A stretch of DNA of 64,000 nucleotides. It comes from Streptomyces sp. NBC_00094. Lineage in GTDB: Bacteria; Actinomycetota; Actinomycetes; Streptomycetales; Streptomycetaceae. The stretch covers positions 3,229,501 to 3,293,500 of the forward strand of contig NZ_JAPEMB010000001.1 in NCBI RefSeq assembly GCF_026343125.1. The letters run 5' to 3'. The stretch's first letter is position 1, and each line of letters starts with the position of its first letter. Position numbers and translations under genes: made by a program. This document shows, piece by piece, positions 35,040-45,390 of this stretch. The notes beneath the pieces are model-generated. The model ran no database searches. It was not told the DNA's origin and worked only from the letters and a program-made list of their open reading frames with translations.

Positions 35040-35098
35040 GACGGCGACACCGCCGCACCCCTGCCCGCCGTCCTCCCCCTTTCCTTCAGGACACACCC

Positions 35099-37630
35099 AT
35101 GTTCCGTACCGCCCTGCGCAACGTCCTCGCGCACAAGGCGAGACTGCTGATGACCGTCCTCGCCGTGATGCTCGGCGTGGCCTTCGTCTCCGGCACCCTC
35201 GTCTTCACCGACACCCTCTCCCAGGCCCTGCGCGGCCAGTCGGCCAAGAGCTACGACGATGTCGCCGTCGCCGTCGAGATGTACCCGAGCCCCGAGGAGG
35301 CCCGGAAGACCCCCGGTCTCTCCGAGGCCGTCGTCGACAAGGTCGCCGCGCTCGACGGGGTCACCTCCGTCTCCGCCCGCGTCGACGGCTTCGCCGGCGT
35401 GCCCGACGAGAACGGCAAGCTGATCGGCCTCGGCTGGGCCAACAAGGGCACCAACTTCGCCCCCGGCAAGGACGGCAAGGACGGCGCGTACGCCTTCACC
35501 ACGGGCACCGGACCGGCCGAAGCCCGCCAGGTCGCCCTGGACAAGGACACCGCGGACAAGGGTGGCTACAAGGTCGGCGACACCGTCCGCGTGGCCACCA
35601 ACGGCCCGGTACAGGAGTACACCCTCTCCGGTGTCTTCACGACCGACGACGGCGCCGTCAACGCGGGCGGCAGCCTCGTCCTCTTCGACACCCCCGTCGC
35701 CCAGAAGCTCTACCTGAAGCCCGGGTACTTCAAGAACCTGACCGTCACCGCCCCCGGCGCCGACGCGGACAAGCTCCTCGACCAGGTCCTGAAGGTCGTC
35801 CCGAAGGCGGCCACCGCCCAGACCGGCCAGGCCCTCGCCGACCAGCAGGCCAAGGACATCGAGAGCGGGCTCGGCGCCTTCAACCAGATGCTGCTCGGCT
35901 TCGCCGGCATCGCGCTCTTCGTCGGCGTCTTCCTGATCTCCAACACCTTCACGATGCTGGTCGCCCAGCGCACGAAGGAACTCGCGCTGATGCGCGCCGT
36001 CGGCGCCTCGCGCAAGCAGATCACCCGGTCCGTCCTCGCCGAGGCGGGTCTGGTCGGCCTGGTCGCCTCCGCCGTCGGCTACGTCCTCGGCATCGGCCTC
36101 GCGGTCGGTCTCCGCTCCGCGATGGCCGCCTTCGAACTGAAGGTGCCGGACGGCCCGCTGGTCCTCGAAGCCACCCCGGTCCTCTCGGCCTTCGGCGTCG
36201 GCATCCTGATCACCATGCTCGCCGCCTGGCTGCCCGGCCGCCGCGCCGCGAAGATCCCGCCGGTCGCCGCCATGAACAGCGTGCACGCGACCCCCAACAC
36301 CAAGTCCCTCGTCGTACGGAACGCGATCGGCGCGGCCCTCACCGCGCTCGGCGCCGTGCTCATCGTGCTCGGCGCGGGGCAGGGCGGCGACGACGGCCGG
36401 ATGCTCATCGCGGGCGGAGCCTTCGTCACCCTCATCGGCGTGATCGTCCTGATCCCGTTCCTGTCCCGGCCCGTGATCGCCGTGATCCGCCCGTTCTTCG
36501 TGACGGCCTTCGGCGTCTCCGGCAGGCTCGCCGGCCTGAACGCGGTCCGCAACCCGCGCCGCACCGGCGCCACCGCCTCCGCACTCGCCATCGGCCTCAC
36601 CCTGGTCACCGGCCTCTCGGTGCTCGGTGTGAGCGCGGGCACGGCCCTCGACAAGATGACGGTCGACCAGATCAAGGCCGACTACATGGTCACCATGGCC
36701 GGCGGCGGCCAGGGCCTCAGCAACGAGGCGCTCGCCGCCCTGGAGAAGGCCCCGGGCGTCACCGCGGTCTCCCCGCAGCAGGCCGGTGCCCTGGAGATCA
36801 AGGGCGACTACGCCTCGGCCTCCGGCGTCACCCCCGGCGACGTCGAGAAGGTCCTCAACCTGAACGTCGTGAACGGCTCCCTGGCCTCCCTCGGCGAGGG
36901 CATGATCGCCGTCGACGACAAGACCGCCGCGAAGCGCGGTCTGAAGGTCGGCACCGCGGTCCCCGTCGCCTACATGGACAAGCAGAAGAGCACCCTGACC
37001 GTCGGCGCGATCTACGAGCAGAGCGAGTTCGTCTCGCCGGTGCTCATCGACAAGAAGCTCCTCGACGCGCACGAGCAGCAGGCGTACATCGGCCAGATCT
37101 TCGTCTCGACGGACGGCGGACCCACCGACGCCAACGAGCAGGCCCTGGCCAAGGCGATGGGCGACAACCCGGCGATCACCGTCCTGGACAAGAAGGACAT
37201 CCGCGACGAGTTCGGCGGCCAGATCAACCTGATGCTCAACATCATGTACGGCCTGCTCGGCATGGCCCTGATCATCGCGGTCCTGGGCGTCGTCAACACC
37301 CTCGCGATGTCCGTCTTCGAGCGCCAGCAGGAGATCGGGATGCTGCGGGCGATCGGTCTCGACCGGCGCCGTGTGAAGCGGATGGTCCGTCTGGAGGCCG
37401 TGGTCATCTCGGTGTTCGGAGCGGTCGTCGGCATCGGTCTCGGCTCGTTCCTCGGCTGGGCGATCGGCCAGACGTTCAAGAACAGCCTGCCGGGCTACAC
37501 CCTGGTCCTGCCCTGGGACCGGATCGGTGTCTTCCTGGTCCTGGCCGCCCTGGTCGGCGTCCTCGCCTCCCTGTGGCCGGCCCGGAGCGCGGCGAAGCTG
37601 AACATGCTCTCCGCCATCAAGGCCGAGTAG
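35099..37630 (+). CDS. FtsX/MacB-type ABC permease, duplicated
   Basis: 843 aa. First transmembrane segment at about 18-38, then a ~230-residue extracytoplasmic domain, three helices near 265-390, further helices near 400-460, a second extracytoplasmic domain (about 510-690) and three final helices. Each half ends in an FtsX domain with the pattern RTKELALMRAVGASRKQI and RQQEIGMLRAIGLDRRRV. This 10-TM, two-FtsX layout is common in actinobacteria. Pairs with the upstream ATPase, and a strong terminator follows. Confidence 0.92.
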   Translation: MFRTALRNVLAHKARLLMTVLAVMLGVAFVSGTLVFTDTLSQALRGQSAKSYDDVAVAVEMYPSPEEARKTPGLSEAVVDKVAALDGVTSVSARVDGFAGVPDENGKLIGLGWANKGTNFAPGKDGKDGAYAFTTGTGPAEARQVALDKDTADKGGYKVGDTVRVATNGPVQEYTLSGVFTTDDGAVNAGGSLVLFDTPVAQKLYLKPGYFKNLTVTAPGADADKLLDQVLKVVPKAATAQTGQALADQQAKDIESGLGAFNQMLLGFAGIALFVGVFLISNTFTMLVAQRTKELALMRAVGASRKQITRSVLAEAGLVGLVASAVGYVLGIGLAVGLRSAMAAFELKVPDGPLVLEATPVLSAFGVGILITMLAAWLPGRRAAKIPPVAAMNSVHATPNTKSLVVRNAIGAALTALGAVLIVLGAGQGGDDGRMLIAGGAFVTLIGVIVLIPFLSRPVIAVIRPFFVTAFGVSGRLAGLNAVRNPRRTGATASALAIGLTLVTGLSVLGVSAGTALDKMTVDQIKADYMVTMAGGGQGLSNEALAALEKAPGVTAVSPQQAGALEIKGDYASASGVTPGDVEKVLNLNVVNGSLASLGEGMIAVDDKTAAKRGLKVGTAVPVAYMDKQKSTLTVGAIYEQSEFVSPVLIDKKLLDAHEQQAYIGQIFVSTDGGPTDANEQALAKAMGDNPAITVLDKKDIRDEFGGQINLMLNIMYGLLGMALIIAVLGVVNTLAMSVFERQQEIGMLRAIGLDRRRVKRMVRLEAVVISVFGAVVGIGLGSFLGWAIGQTFKNSLPGYTLVLPWDRIGVFLVLAALVGVLASLWPARSAAKLNMLSAIKAE

Positions 37631-37644
37631 GCACGGATACGACT

Positions 37645-37680
37645 GAAGGGCCGGCCTCCCACCCGGGAGGCCGGCCCTTC
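37645..37680. terminator. Bidirectional terminator
   Basis: Perfect 16-bp stem (37645-37660 with 37665-37680), 4-nt loop ACCC, between the converging permease and methyltransferase genes. Confidence 0.92.
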
Positions 37681-37692
37681 GCCGTACGCGCG

Positions 37693-39006
37693 TCAGTCCG
37701 TCTTCTCGTTCCAGACCCGCGGCCGCAGCGCCGTCCCGCCGGTCCCCGCGACCGGGGTCTTCACGGCGAGGAACTGGTTCACGCCGATCCGGTTGCGCTC
37801 GAAGGAGACGGCGGACGCCGCCATGTAGAGCCGCCAGATCCGGGCCCGGCCGGGTGAGGTGAGCCGGACCGCGCGGCCCCACTCCCGCTCCAGGTTGGCC
37901 ACCCACCGGCGGAGCGTCAGCGCGTAGTGCTCGCGGAGCGCCTCGACGTCGCGGACCTCGAAGCCGGCGTCCTCCAGGGTGGACAGCGTCCGTCCCATGG
38001 GGGCGAGTTCGCCGTCGGGGAAGACGTACGCGTCGATGAAGGGGTCGACCTCGTAGGCCTGCTCGTCGGGCTCGGGGCGGCGGGAGATCTGGTGGTTCAG
38101 GAGCCGTCCGCCCGGCTTGAGGAGCCCGTACAGGGTGTCGGCGTACTCCCGGTACTTCACGGCCCCGACGTGCTCGGCCATGCCGATCGAGGAGATCGCG
38201 TCGTACGGGCCGTCCGGGACGTCCCGGTAGTCCTGGACGCGGATCTCGACGAGGTCGGTGAGGCCCTCGTCGGCGACGCGCTTGCGGGCGTAGGCGGCCT
38301 GCTCGCGGGAGAGGGTGATGCCGACGACCCGGGCGCCGTACTCGCGGGCGGCGTGCAGGGCCATGGAGCCCCAGCCGCAGCCCACGTCGAGGAGCCGGTC
38401 GCCCTCCTTGAGGTTCAGCTTGCGGGCGACGAGGTCCAGCTTGTCGCGCTGGGCGTCCTCCAGGGTGCCGCCCTCGGTCCAGTACGCGCAGGAGTAGACC
38501 ATGGAGGGGCCGAGGACGATCGTGTAGAAGTCGTTGCCCACGTCGTAGTGGTGACTGATCGCCTGTTTGTCGCGGCGCCTGGTGTGCCGGCTGCCGCTGC
38601 GGCCGCGCATCTCCTCGACGGGCGGGGGCGGGGGCGGCAGGGGGCCGGCGAGCCGCATCAGGGCGCGGGCGGCGGAGCGGAGCCGGGGGTCCTTCACCGA
38701 GTCGCGTACGGCGGCGAGGCGGCTCCTGGTGTCCTCGGGGCGCTCCCAGAGGAGACCCGAGATCCGGTCCAGGACGTCGTACAGGTCCCCTTCGACGTCG
38801 AGCTCCCCGGCCACCCAGGCACGGGCCAGGCCCAGTTCGCCGGGCTTCCAGATCATCCTCCGCAGGGCCCGGCGGTCGCGGACGATCAGGACGGGGGCGC
38901 CTGCGGGGCCGGCCTCGCTGCCGTCCCAGGCTCGCAGACGGACCGGGAGCGGTCCGCCGAGGAGTTCCTCTGCGAGAGTCGTCAGCCGCGACGCGGCGTC
39001 GGCCAT
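37693..39006 (-). CDS. Cyclopropane-fatty-acid-phospholipid synthase-like methyltransferase
   Basis: 437 aa from ATG 39004-39006, with GGAGG eight bases upstream. The N-terminal ~130 residues are the lipid-binding part typical of Cfa. Then HHYDVGNDFY, the SAM motif LLDVGCGWGSMALHAA and MAEHVGAVKY, all diagnostic for CFAS/mycolate cyclopropane synthases. Adds a methylene to unsaturated acyl chains of phospholipids. A PPPPPP stretch sits between the two domains. Actinobacterial homologues sometimes make branched (10-methyl) rather than cyclopropane products. Confidence 0.9.
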   Translation of the reverse strand: MADAASRLTTLAEELLGGPLPVRLRAWDGSEAGPAGAPVLIVRDRRALRRMIWKPGELGLARAWVAGELDVEGDLYDVLDRISGLLWERPEDTRSRLAAVRDSVKDPRLRSAARALMRLAGPLPPPPPPVEEMRGRSGSRHTRRRDKQAISHHYDVGNDFYTIVLGPSMVYSCAYWTEGGTLEDAQRDKLDLVARKLNLKEGDRLLDVGCGWGSMALHAAREYGARVVGITLSREQAAYARKRVADEGLTDLVEIRVQDYRDVPDGPYDAISSIGMAEHVGAVKYREYADTLYGLLKPGGRLLNHQISRRPEPDEQAYEVDPFIDAYVFPDGELAPMGRTLSTLEDAGFEVRDVEALREHYALTLRRWVANLEREWGRAVRLTSPGRARIWRLYMAASAVSFERNRIGVNQFLAVKTPVAGTGGTALRPRVWNEKTD

Positions 39007-39114
39007 GGTGCACACCTCCGTGATCTCGTGCCCCAGAAATGCTCGTCACCAAGGGAACACCCTCCGTAGGCTTTTCCCATCCCGGCGCAGCGCAACGAGT
39101 CGGCAAAACACGCG

Positions 39115-39150
39115 AAGGGCCGTCCGCACCACGGATGGCGGACGGCCCTT
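39115..39150. terminator. Terminator after NADH dehydrogenase
   Basis: 13-bp stem (39115-39127 with 39138-39150), 10-nt loop, 28 bp past the ndh stop. Confidence 0.75.
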
Positions 39151-39177
39151 GCGGGGTACTGCGGGTACTGCGGTGCC

Positions 39178-40557
39178 TTAGGAGGCCTTGGCCTTCTCCT
39201 GAGCCGGCGCGGCCGGGGCGGGGGCGGGCTTGGCGGCCTCGTAGAACTCCTCGCGCGGCGTCTCGATGGCGCCGAGGGAGACGACCTCACGCTTGAGGAA
39301 CATCGCGAGGGTCCAGTCGGCGAAGACGCGGATCTTGCGGTTCCAGGTCGGCATCGCCATGCCGTGGTAGCCACGGTGCATGTACCAGGCGAGACGGCCC
39401 TTGAGCTTGATCTTCACCTTGCCCATGACGATCATCGCGACGCCCTTGTGGAGGCCGAGGCCGGCCACGGCGCCCTTGTTGGCGTGGCTGTACTCGGCCT
39501 GCGGGAAGCCGCGCATGCCGGCCACCACGTTGTCACCGAGGATCTTCGCCTGACGCAGCGCGTGCTGGGCGTTCGGCGGGCACCAGGCGTTCGGGTTGCC
39601 GGCCTTGCGGCCGACCATGTCCGGCACCTGGGCGTTGTCGCCCGCGGCCCACGCGTAGTCGAGGCCGTTGATCTGGAGCTTCTCGTTGCAGTCCACGTGG
39701 CCGCGGGGGCCGAGCGGCAGACCGAAGCGGGAGAGCGCCGGGTTCGGCTTCACACCGGCGGTCCACACGATCGTGTTGGAGTCGACCTCGAGGCCGTTCT
39801 TCAGCACGACGTGGCCGTCGACGCAGGAGTCCATCGAGGTCTCGAGGTAGATCTCGATACCGCGGCCCTCGAGGTGCTCCTTGCCGTACTGGCCGAGCTT
39901 CGGGCCCACCTCGGGGAGGATCTTGTCGGCCGCGTCGACCAGGACGAAGCGCATGTCCTCGCGCTTGACGTTCTGGTAGTACTTCGACGCGTCACGGGCC
40001 AGGTCCTCGACCTCACCGATGGTCTCCGCGCCGGCGAAGCCGCCGCCCACGAAGACGAAGGTCAGCGCCTTGCGGCGGACCTCCTCGTCGGTGGTCGAGT
40101 CGGCCTTGTCCAGCTGCTCGAGGACGTGGTTGCGCAGGCCGATGGCCTCCTCGATGCCCTTCATGCCGATGCCCTGCTCGGCGAGGCCGGGGATCGGGAA
40201 GGTGCGGGAGACCGCGCCCATCGCGATGACCAGGTAGTCGAAGGGCAGCTCGTACGCCTCGCCGACGAGCGGCGCGACGGTGGCGACCTTGCGGTCCTGG
40301 TCGATGGTGGTGACCCGACCGGTGAGCACCTCGGCCTTGGGGAGGACGCGTCGCAGCGGGACGACGACGTGCCTCGGCGAGATGCTGCCGGCGGCGGCTT
40401 CGGGCAGGAAGGGCTGGTAGGTCATGTACGACCGCGGGTCGACGACCGTGACGGTCGCCTCCGCGTAGCGCATCTTCTTGAGGATGCGCCGAGCTGCGTA
40501 CAGGCCTACGTACCCGCCGCCTACTACGAGGATCCTGGGACGCTCCGTGGTGCTCAT
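39178..40557 (-). CDS. ndh: Type II NADH dehydrogenase (NDH-2), FAD-dependent
   Basis: 459 aa. FAD dinucleotide motif LVVGGGYVGLYAARR at the N-terminus, NADH motif FVFVGGGFAGAE near 165, and YAWAAGDNAQVP. The AQHALRQAK quinone-side helix fits NDH-2. The C-terminal part is an amphipathic membrane-associated region, then a Pro/Ala-rich tail. Transfers electrons from NADH to menaquinone without pumping protons. ATG 40555-40557 has only a weak ribosome site. Rex-like sequences upstream suggest control by the NADH/NAD+ ratio. Confidence 0.9.
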   Translation of the reverse strand: MSTTERPRILVVGGGYVGLYAARRILKKMRYAEATVTVVDPRSYMTYQPFLPEAAAGSISPRHVVVPLRRVLPKAEVLTGRVTTIDQDRKVATVAPLVGEAYELPFDYLVIAMGAVSRTFPIPGLAEQGIGMKGIEEAIGLRNHVLEQLDKADSTTDEEVRRKALTFVFVGGGFAGAETIGEVEDLARDASKYYQNVKREDMRFVLVDAADKILPEVGPKLGQYGKEHLEGRGIEIYLETSMDSCVDGHVVLKNGLEVDSNTIVWTAGVKPNPALSRFGLPLGPRGHVDCNEKLQINGLDYAWAAGDNAQVPDMVGRKAGNPNAWCPPNAQHALRQAKILGDNVVAGMRGFPQAEYSHANKGAVAGLGLHKGVAMIVMGKVKIKLKGRLAWYMHRGYHGMAMPTWNRKIRVFADWTLAMFLKREVVSLGAIETPREEFYEAAKPAPAPAAPAQEKAKAS

Positions 40558-40591
40558 GAGATCGAGTATCCACCCCGTCCGGGGGGGTTGC

Positions 40592-40609
40592 TCGTGCGCC
40601 CCTTCACAA
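40592..40609 (-). promoter_or_regulatory. Partial Rex-like operator close to ndh start
   Basis: Minus strand reads TTGTGAA-GGGG-CGCACGA: one perfect and one degenerate half-site of the Rex consensus TTGTGAA-N4-TTCACAA (11 of 14 positions). It lies 35 bp before the ndh ATG, where a bound repressor could block transcription. Confidence 0.45.
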
Positions 40610-40695
40610 GGTCCTGGCGCACCTCTGCTACACTCCGCCGCCCACGTGATCCATGTCATGGCACTGCAAAGGAACCGGGGTGCAACGGCGAACGT

Positions 40696-40712
40696 TGTTC
40701 ACCCCTTGTGAA
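40696..40712. promoter_or_regulatory. Inverted repeat GTTCAC-CCCTT-GTGAAC
   Basis: Perfect 6-bp arms in the ndh upstream region. The half-sites are those of Rex but in the opposite order, so a different arrangement or regulator is implied. Confidence 0.4.
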
Positions 40713-40798
40713 CTGGCCTGGAGAGGCCTCGTTAACGCTGAACCACCGGGTGCGTTCACACGATGGAAACAACGAGCGAAGAGGCCTCCGCGCCTGCG

Positions 40799-40873
40799 AA
40801 AGGGCCCTGAGACGCCCCCCGGAGGGCCCAAAGACCCTCCTCGAACCTCTCTCGGACGCCATCAGGGCCCTTT
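40799..40873 (-). terminator. Long-loop inverted repeat downstream of ppx
   Basis: AAAGGGCCCTGA (40799-40810) pairs with TCAGGGCCCTTT (40862-40873), 51-nt loop with further short pairing. It probably ends the eno-divIC-DUF501-ppx transcription unit. Confidence 0.5.
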
Positions 40874-40876
40874 TCC

Positions 40877-40894
40877 TTGTGAAGAACTTCACGA
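40877..40894. promoter_or_regulatory. Near-perfect Rex-like operator
   Basis: TTGTGAA-GAAC-TTCACGA matches the Rex consensus TTGTGAA-N4-TTCACAA at 13 of 14 defined positions. It is 43 bp past the ppx stop and 320 bp upstream of ndh. Confidence 0.5.
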
Positions 40895-40937
40895 ACTTTC
40901 CCGACGGTATGTCGCCGGATGGCTCGATAGCTGCCCG

Positions 40938-41876
40938 CTATGCCACGGATAGGGCGATCCCATCGAGGATGTCGTGCTCGCTGACGACCACCTCGCTCGC
41001 TCCGACGCGCTCCACGATCTCCCTCAGGACGAGCGCCCCGGCGATGATCACGTCGACCCGGCCCGGGTGGATGACGGGGATCGCGGCCCGCTCGTCGTGG
41101 GTGGAGGCGAGGAGCCGGTCGGTGACCTCGGCGACCTGGGCGGCGGAGATCCGGGCGTGGTGGATCTTCTCGGAGTCGTACTCCGGGAGCCCCAGCGCGA
41201 TCGCGGCGACCGTGGTGACCGAGCCGGCGAGCCCGACGAGGGTCTCCGCCGTGCCGATCGGCACGGTCTCGGCGGCCAGGTCGAGCGCGGCCCGGACGTC
41301 GGCGCGGATCGCGGCGACCTCCTCGGCGGTCGGCGGGTCGTGCCGGACGTGCCGCTCGGTCAGCCGGACACAGCCGATGTCGACGGAGCGGGCGGCCTCG
41401 ACGTGCTTGTTTCCGGTGACGAACTCGGTCGAGCCGCCGCCGATGTCCACGACGAGGTACGTCTCCGAGCCGTGCAGCTCACCGGTGGCACCGGTGAAGG
41501 AGAACGCGGCCTCCTGGTCGCCGGTGATCACCTCGGGCTCGACGCCCAGGATCTCCATGACCCCGTTCACGAACTCGTCGCGGTTCTCGGCGTCGCGCGA
41601 GGCGGAGGTGGCGACGAAGCGGAGCCTCTCGGCGCCCAGCTCCTTGATGACCTCCGCGTACTCGCGGCAGGCGGCGAAGGTCCGCTCCAGCGCCTCGGGG
41701 GCGAGCCGGCCCGTCCTGTCGACGCCCTGCCCGAGCCGGACGATCGTCATCCGCCGGTCCAGCTCGACGAGGTCACCCGTCGAGCCCGCGCCGGAGGCGC
41801 TGTCGGACACCGTGACGTCGGCGACGAGGAGGCGGATGGAGTTCGTACCGCAGTCGATTCCGGCGACCCGGGTCAC
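40938..41876 (-). CDS. ppx: Ppx/GppA family exopolyphosphatase
   Basis: 312 aa from GTG 41874-41876, overlapping the DUF501 stop as GTGA. Actin-like ATPase fold: phosphate-1 loop GIDCGTNSIRLLVAD, VVDIGGGSTEF phosphate-2, and GLAGSVTTVAAI. Hydrolyses polyphosphate or pppGpp. At 312 residues it is the short single-module form usual in actinobacteria (Ppx1/Ppx2 type), lacking the C-terminal HD domain. Fourth gene of the eno unit. Confidence 0.9.
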   Translation of the reverse strand: MTRVAGIDCGTNSIRLLVADVTVSDSASGAGSTGDLVELDRRMTIVRLGQGVDRTGRLAPEALERTFAACREYAEVIKELGAERLRFVATSASRDAENRDEFVNGVMEILGVEPEVITGDQEAAFSFTGATGELHGSETYLVVDIGGGSTEFVTGNKHVEAARSVDIGCVRLTERHVRHDPPTAEEVAAIRADVRAALDLAAETVPIGTAETLVGLAGSVTTVAAIALGLPEYDSEKIHHARISAAQVAEVTDRLLASTHDERAAIPVIHPGRVDVIIAGALVLREIVERVGASEVVVSEHDILDGIALSVA

Positions 41877-42418
41877 TTCTCCTCCCCGTCCTTCTCCTTG
41901 TCCGCGCACGGGGAGACGCAGGGGCCCTTCGCCCACCACTCCGGCAGCATCGCGAGCGCCTCGTCACCGAACGGGTTGACCCCGGGGCCGGCGGCCAGCG
42001 AGTGGCCGACGAGGACGTGCAGGCACTTGACCCGGTCCGGCATGCCGCCGGCGCTCGGGAAGCCCTCCAGGACCTCGATCGCGTCACGGCGCGCGATGTA
42101 GTCCTCGTGCGCGGCGCGGTAGGCGGCGGCGAGCTCCGGGTCGGTGGCGAGCCGGGCCTGCATCTCCTTCATGACCCCGTTGGCCTCCAGGGTGCCGATG
42201 GCCGAGGCCGCCCGGGGACAGGTCAGGTAGTACGTCGTCGGGAACGGCGTGCCGTCGGGGAGCCGGGGCGCGGTCTCGACGACGTCCGGGTTCCCGCACG
42301 GGCAGCGGTGCGCGATGGCGCGCAGGCCGCGGGGCGGCCGGCCGAGCTGCTGCTCGAAGGCGGCGATGTCCGCCTCGGTGGGCTCGGTGCGTTCGGTCTG
42401 CGGAGGGGGCGTTTCCAT
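41873..42418 (-). CDS. DUF501 domain protein
   Basis: 181 aa. The region from ADIAAFEQQLGRPPRG through HRCPCGNPDVV to PDRVKCLHVLVGHSLAAGPG is the DUF501 signature. It carries conserved Cys/His (CPCG, CLH, CVSPC) that might bind metal. Function is unknown, but the gene is consistently placed between divIC and ppx in actinobacteria. 41 bp downstream of divIC. Confidence 0.88.
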   Translation of the reverse strand: METPPPQTERTEPTEADIAAFEQQLGRPPRGLRAIAHRCPCGNPDVVETAPRLPDGTPFPTTYYLTCPRAASAIGTLEANGVMKEMQARLATDPELAAAYRAAHEDYIARRDAIEVLEGFPSAGGMPDRVKCLHVLVGHSLAAGPGVNPFGDEALAMLPEWWAKGPCVSPCADKEKDGEEK

Positions 42419-42459
42419 GTCTGCCTTGATCGTGTGTCGGGGCCACCAAGAGGGCCTGG

Positions 42460-42930
42460 TCAGGGGCGGTCGGCGTGGTCGACGCCGTCCCAGAGGTTGT
42501 CGTACCAGGGGCGTTCCGCCGTCCCCTGGTCGGCGCGGGGCCGCTGCTCCGCGTCGGGGTCGTTCACGGTGAAGCCGGTCTCGCCGGGCAGCACGTAGTG
42601 CAGGTGCTCGCGGGCGAGGCGGCGGACGTAGGCCGGGTCCTGGAGGCGGGCCTTCTCGTCCCGCAGCCCCTCGACCCGCTCGGCGGCCTCGGCGGCCCGG
42701 CGCTCCTGGTCGGCGATCTCGCCCTGCTGGGAGACGTAGCTCCGTATCGGGTAGGCGAGCGCCACGACGAGGGAGCAGACCACGAGGGCGAGGAAGGCCG
42801 CACGGCCGGTGAGCCGGGAGCGGCGGGCCTGGCGGCGGGTCTGGGAGCGGTAGACACGGGCGGCGGTCTGCTCGCCGAGCAGCCTGATCCGGGTCGCGGT
42901 CGAGAACCGGTCCCGGTCCTTCGCGGCCAT
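42460..42930 (-). CDS. divIC: DivIC/FtsB-like septum formation initiator
   Basis: 156 aa from ATG 42928-42930 with GGGGAGG upstream. A basic 45-residue cytosolic N-terminus precedes one transmembrane helix (about 46-63), then a coiled coil (ISQQGEIADQERRAAEAAERVEG region) and YVRRLAREHLHYVLPGE, the standard FtsB/DivIC ending. It links FtsL and FtsQ in the divisome. The acidic tail with PWYDNLWDGVD is typical of Streptomyces. Located after eno as in other actinobacteria. Confidence 0.9.
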   Translation of the reverse strand: MAAKDRDRFSTATRIRLLGEQTAARVYRSQTRRQARRSRLTGRAAFLALVVCSLVVALAYPIRSYVSQQGEIADQERRAAEAAERVEGLRDEKARLQDPAYVRRLAREHLHYVLPGETGFTVNDPDAEQRPRADQGTAERPWYDNLWDGVDHADRP

Positions 42931-43036
42931 GTCGTGTCGCCTCCCCTGTTCATACGTACGTCCCCGCACACGGTACGGGACCGAGTGCGGGGACGTCCGG
43001 AGGCGGCTTCAGAGAGAAGGGCCTTTGATCAGCTGA

Positions 43037-44614
<1,578 letters not shown>

Positions 44615-44632
44615 TCACACGGGCCGCCGGCC

Positions 44633-45358
44633 TCACTTGAGGTGGAGCTGCTGACCCACGTAGATGAGGTCGGCGTTGTCCACGACGTCCTCGTTCAGGT
44701 CGAAGAGCTTGACCCAGCCGCCCGTGACGCCCTGCGCCTGAGCGATCTTGCCGAGGGTGTCGCCGGCCTTGACCCGGTACTCGCCGTCACCCTTCTTGAC
44801 CGTCTTGCCGGTCGGGGTGGTGAGGGTCTTCTTGGTGGCGGCCTTCGGCGCGGCGTGCTGCTGCGTGGTCTTCTTCGGGGCCTGGCGCTGCTCGCTGCGG
44901 GTGGTCGGCTGCTCGGCCGTGCGCTCCTGCCGCGGCTGCTTGACGGTCCGCTGCGGCGCGCTCTCGGTGGCTTCGCCGCTGTACGAGGTGCCGGAGAGGC
45001 CCACGCCACAGCTCGGCCAGGCACCCTTGCCCTGGCCCGCGAGGACCTTCTCGGCGATGGTGATCTGCTGGGACTTCGACGCCTGGTTGGCGTTCGGGGC
45101 GTAGGCGGTACCGCCGTACGCGGCCCAGGTGGAGCTCGAGAACTGCAGGCCGCCGTAGTAGCCGTTGCCGGTGTTGATGGACCAGTTGCCACCGGACTCG
45201 CACTGGGCGACGCGGTCCCACTCGGAGGACGTCGCGGCCGAGGCGGTGCCCGCGGTCATCAGCGGGGCGGCGACGGCGACACCGGTGACGCCGACGAGCG
45301 TGACGACCTGGGTGGCCTTGGAGGGACGACGGTGTTTGCCCTTGGCGGAAAACAGCAT
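44633..45358 (-). CDS. rpfA: Secreted resuscitation-promoting factor with LysM domain (RpfA-like)
   Basis: 241 aa. A basic start and hydrophobic signal end at TASA (about 1-42). Rpf lysozyme-like domain 43-118: SSEWDRVAQCESGGNW with catalytic Glu54, GYYGGLQFSSSTWAAYGG and a paired Cys. Gln/Thr/Lys-rich linker, then C-terminal LysM (YRVKAGDTLGKIAQ...IYVGQQL). Cleaves peptidoglycan glycan strands and aids spore germination. GAGGAG precedes ATG 45356-45358 and lies inside a riboswitch-linked hairpin. Confidence 0.93.
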   Translation of the reverse strand: MLFSAKGKHRRPSKATQVVTLVGVTGVAVAAPLMTAGTASAATSSEWDRVAQCESGGNWSINTGNGYYGGLQFSSSTWAAYGGTAYAPNANQASKSQQITIAEKVLAGQGKGAWPSCGVGLSGTSYSGEATESAPQRTVKQPRQERTAEQPTTRSEQRQAPKKTTQQHAAPKAATKKTLTTPTGKTVKKGDGEYRVKAGDTLGKIAQAQGVTGGWVKLFDLNEDVVDNADLIYVGQQLHLK

Positions 45359-45364
45359 GGAATT

Positions 45365-45390
45365 CTCCTCACCGACGCCTACGAGGTGAG
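45365..45390 (-). promoter_or_regulatory. Ribosome-site-sequestering hairpin
   Basis: CTCACC (45368-45373) and GGTGAG (45385-45390) pair on an 11-nt loop. The rpfA ribosome-binding site GAGGAG (minus strand, 45365-45370) overlaps the stem, so it can be masked. Confidence 0.6.

Noticed and set aside
34919..39106. Very long (about 1395 codons) minus-strand reading frame across the ABC permease and methyltransferase
   Set aside because: Gly/Asp/Arg-rich shadow; it runs antisense through two clear genes and a terminator.
40696..40712. Canonical Rex operator
   Set aside because: Half-sites are in reverse order (GTTCAC...GTGAAC) relative to the consensus TTGTGAA-N4-TTCACAA, so it is listed only as an inverted repeat.
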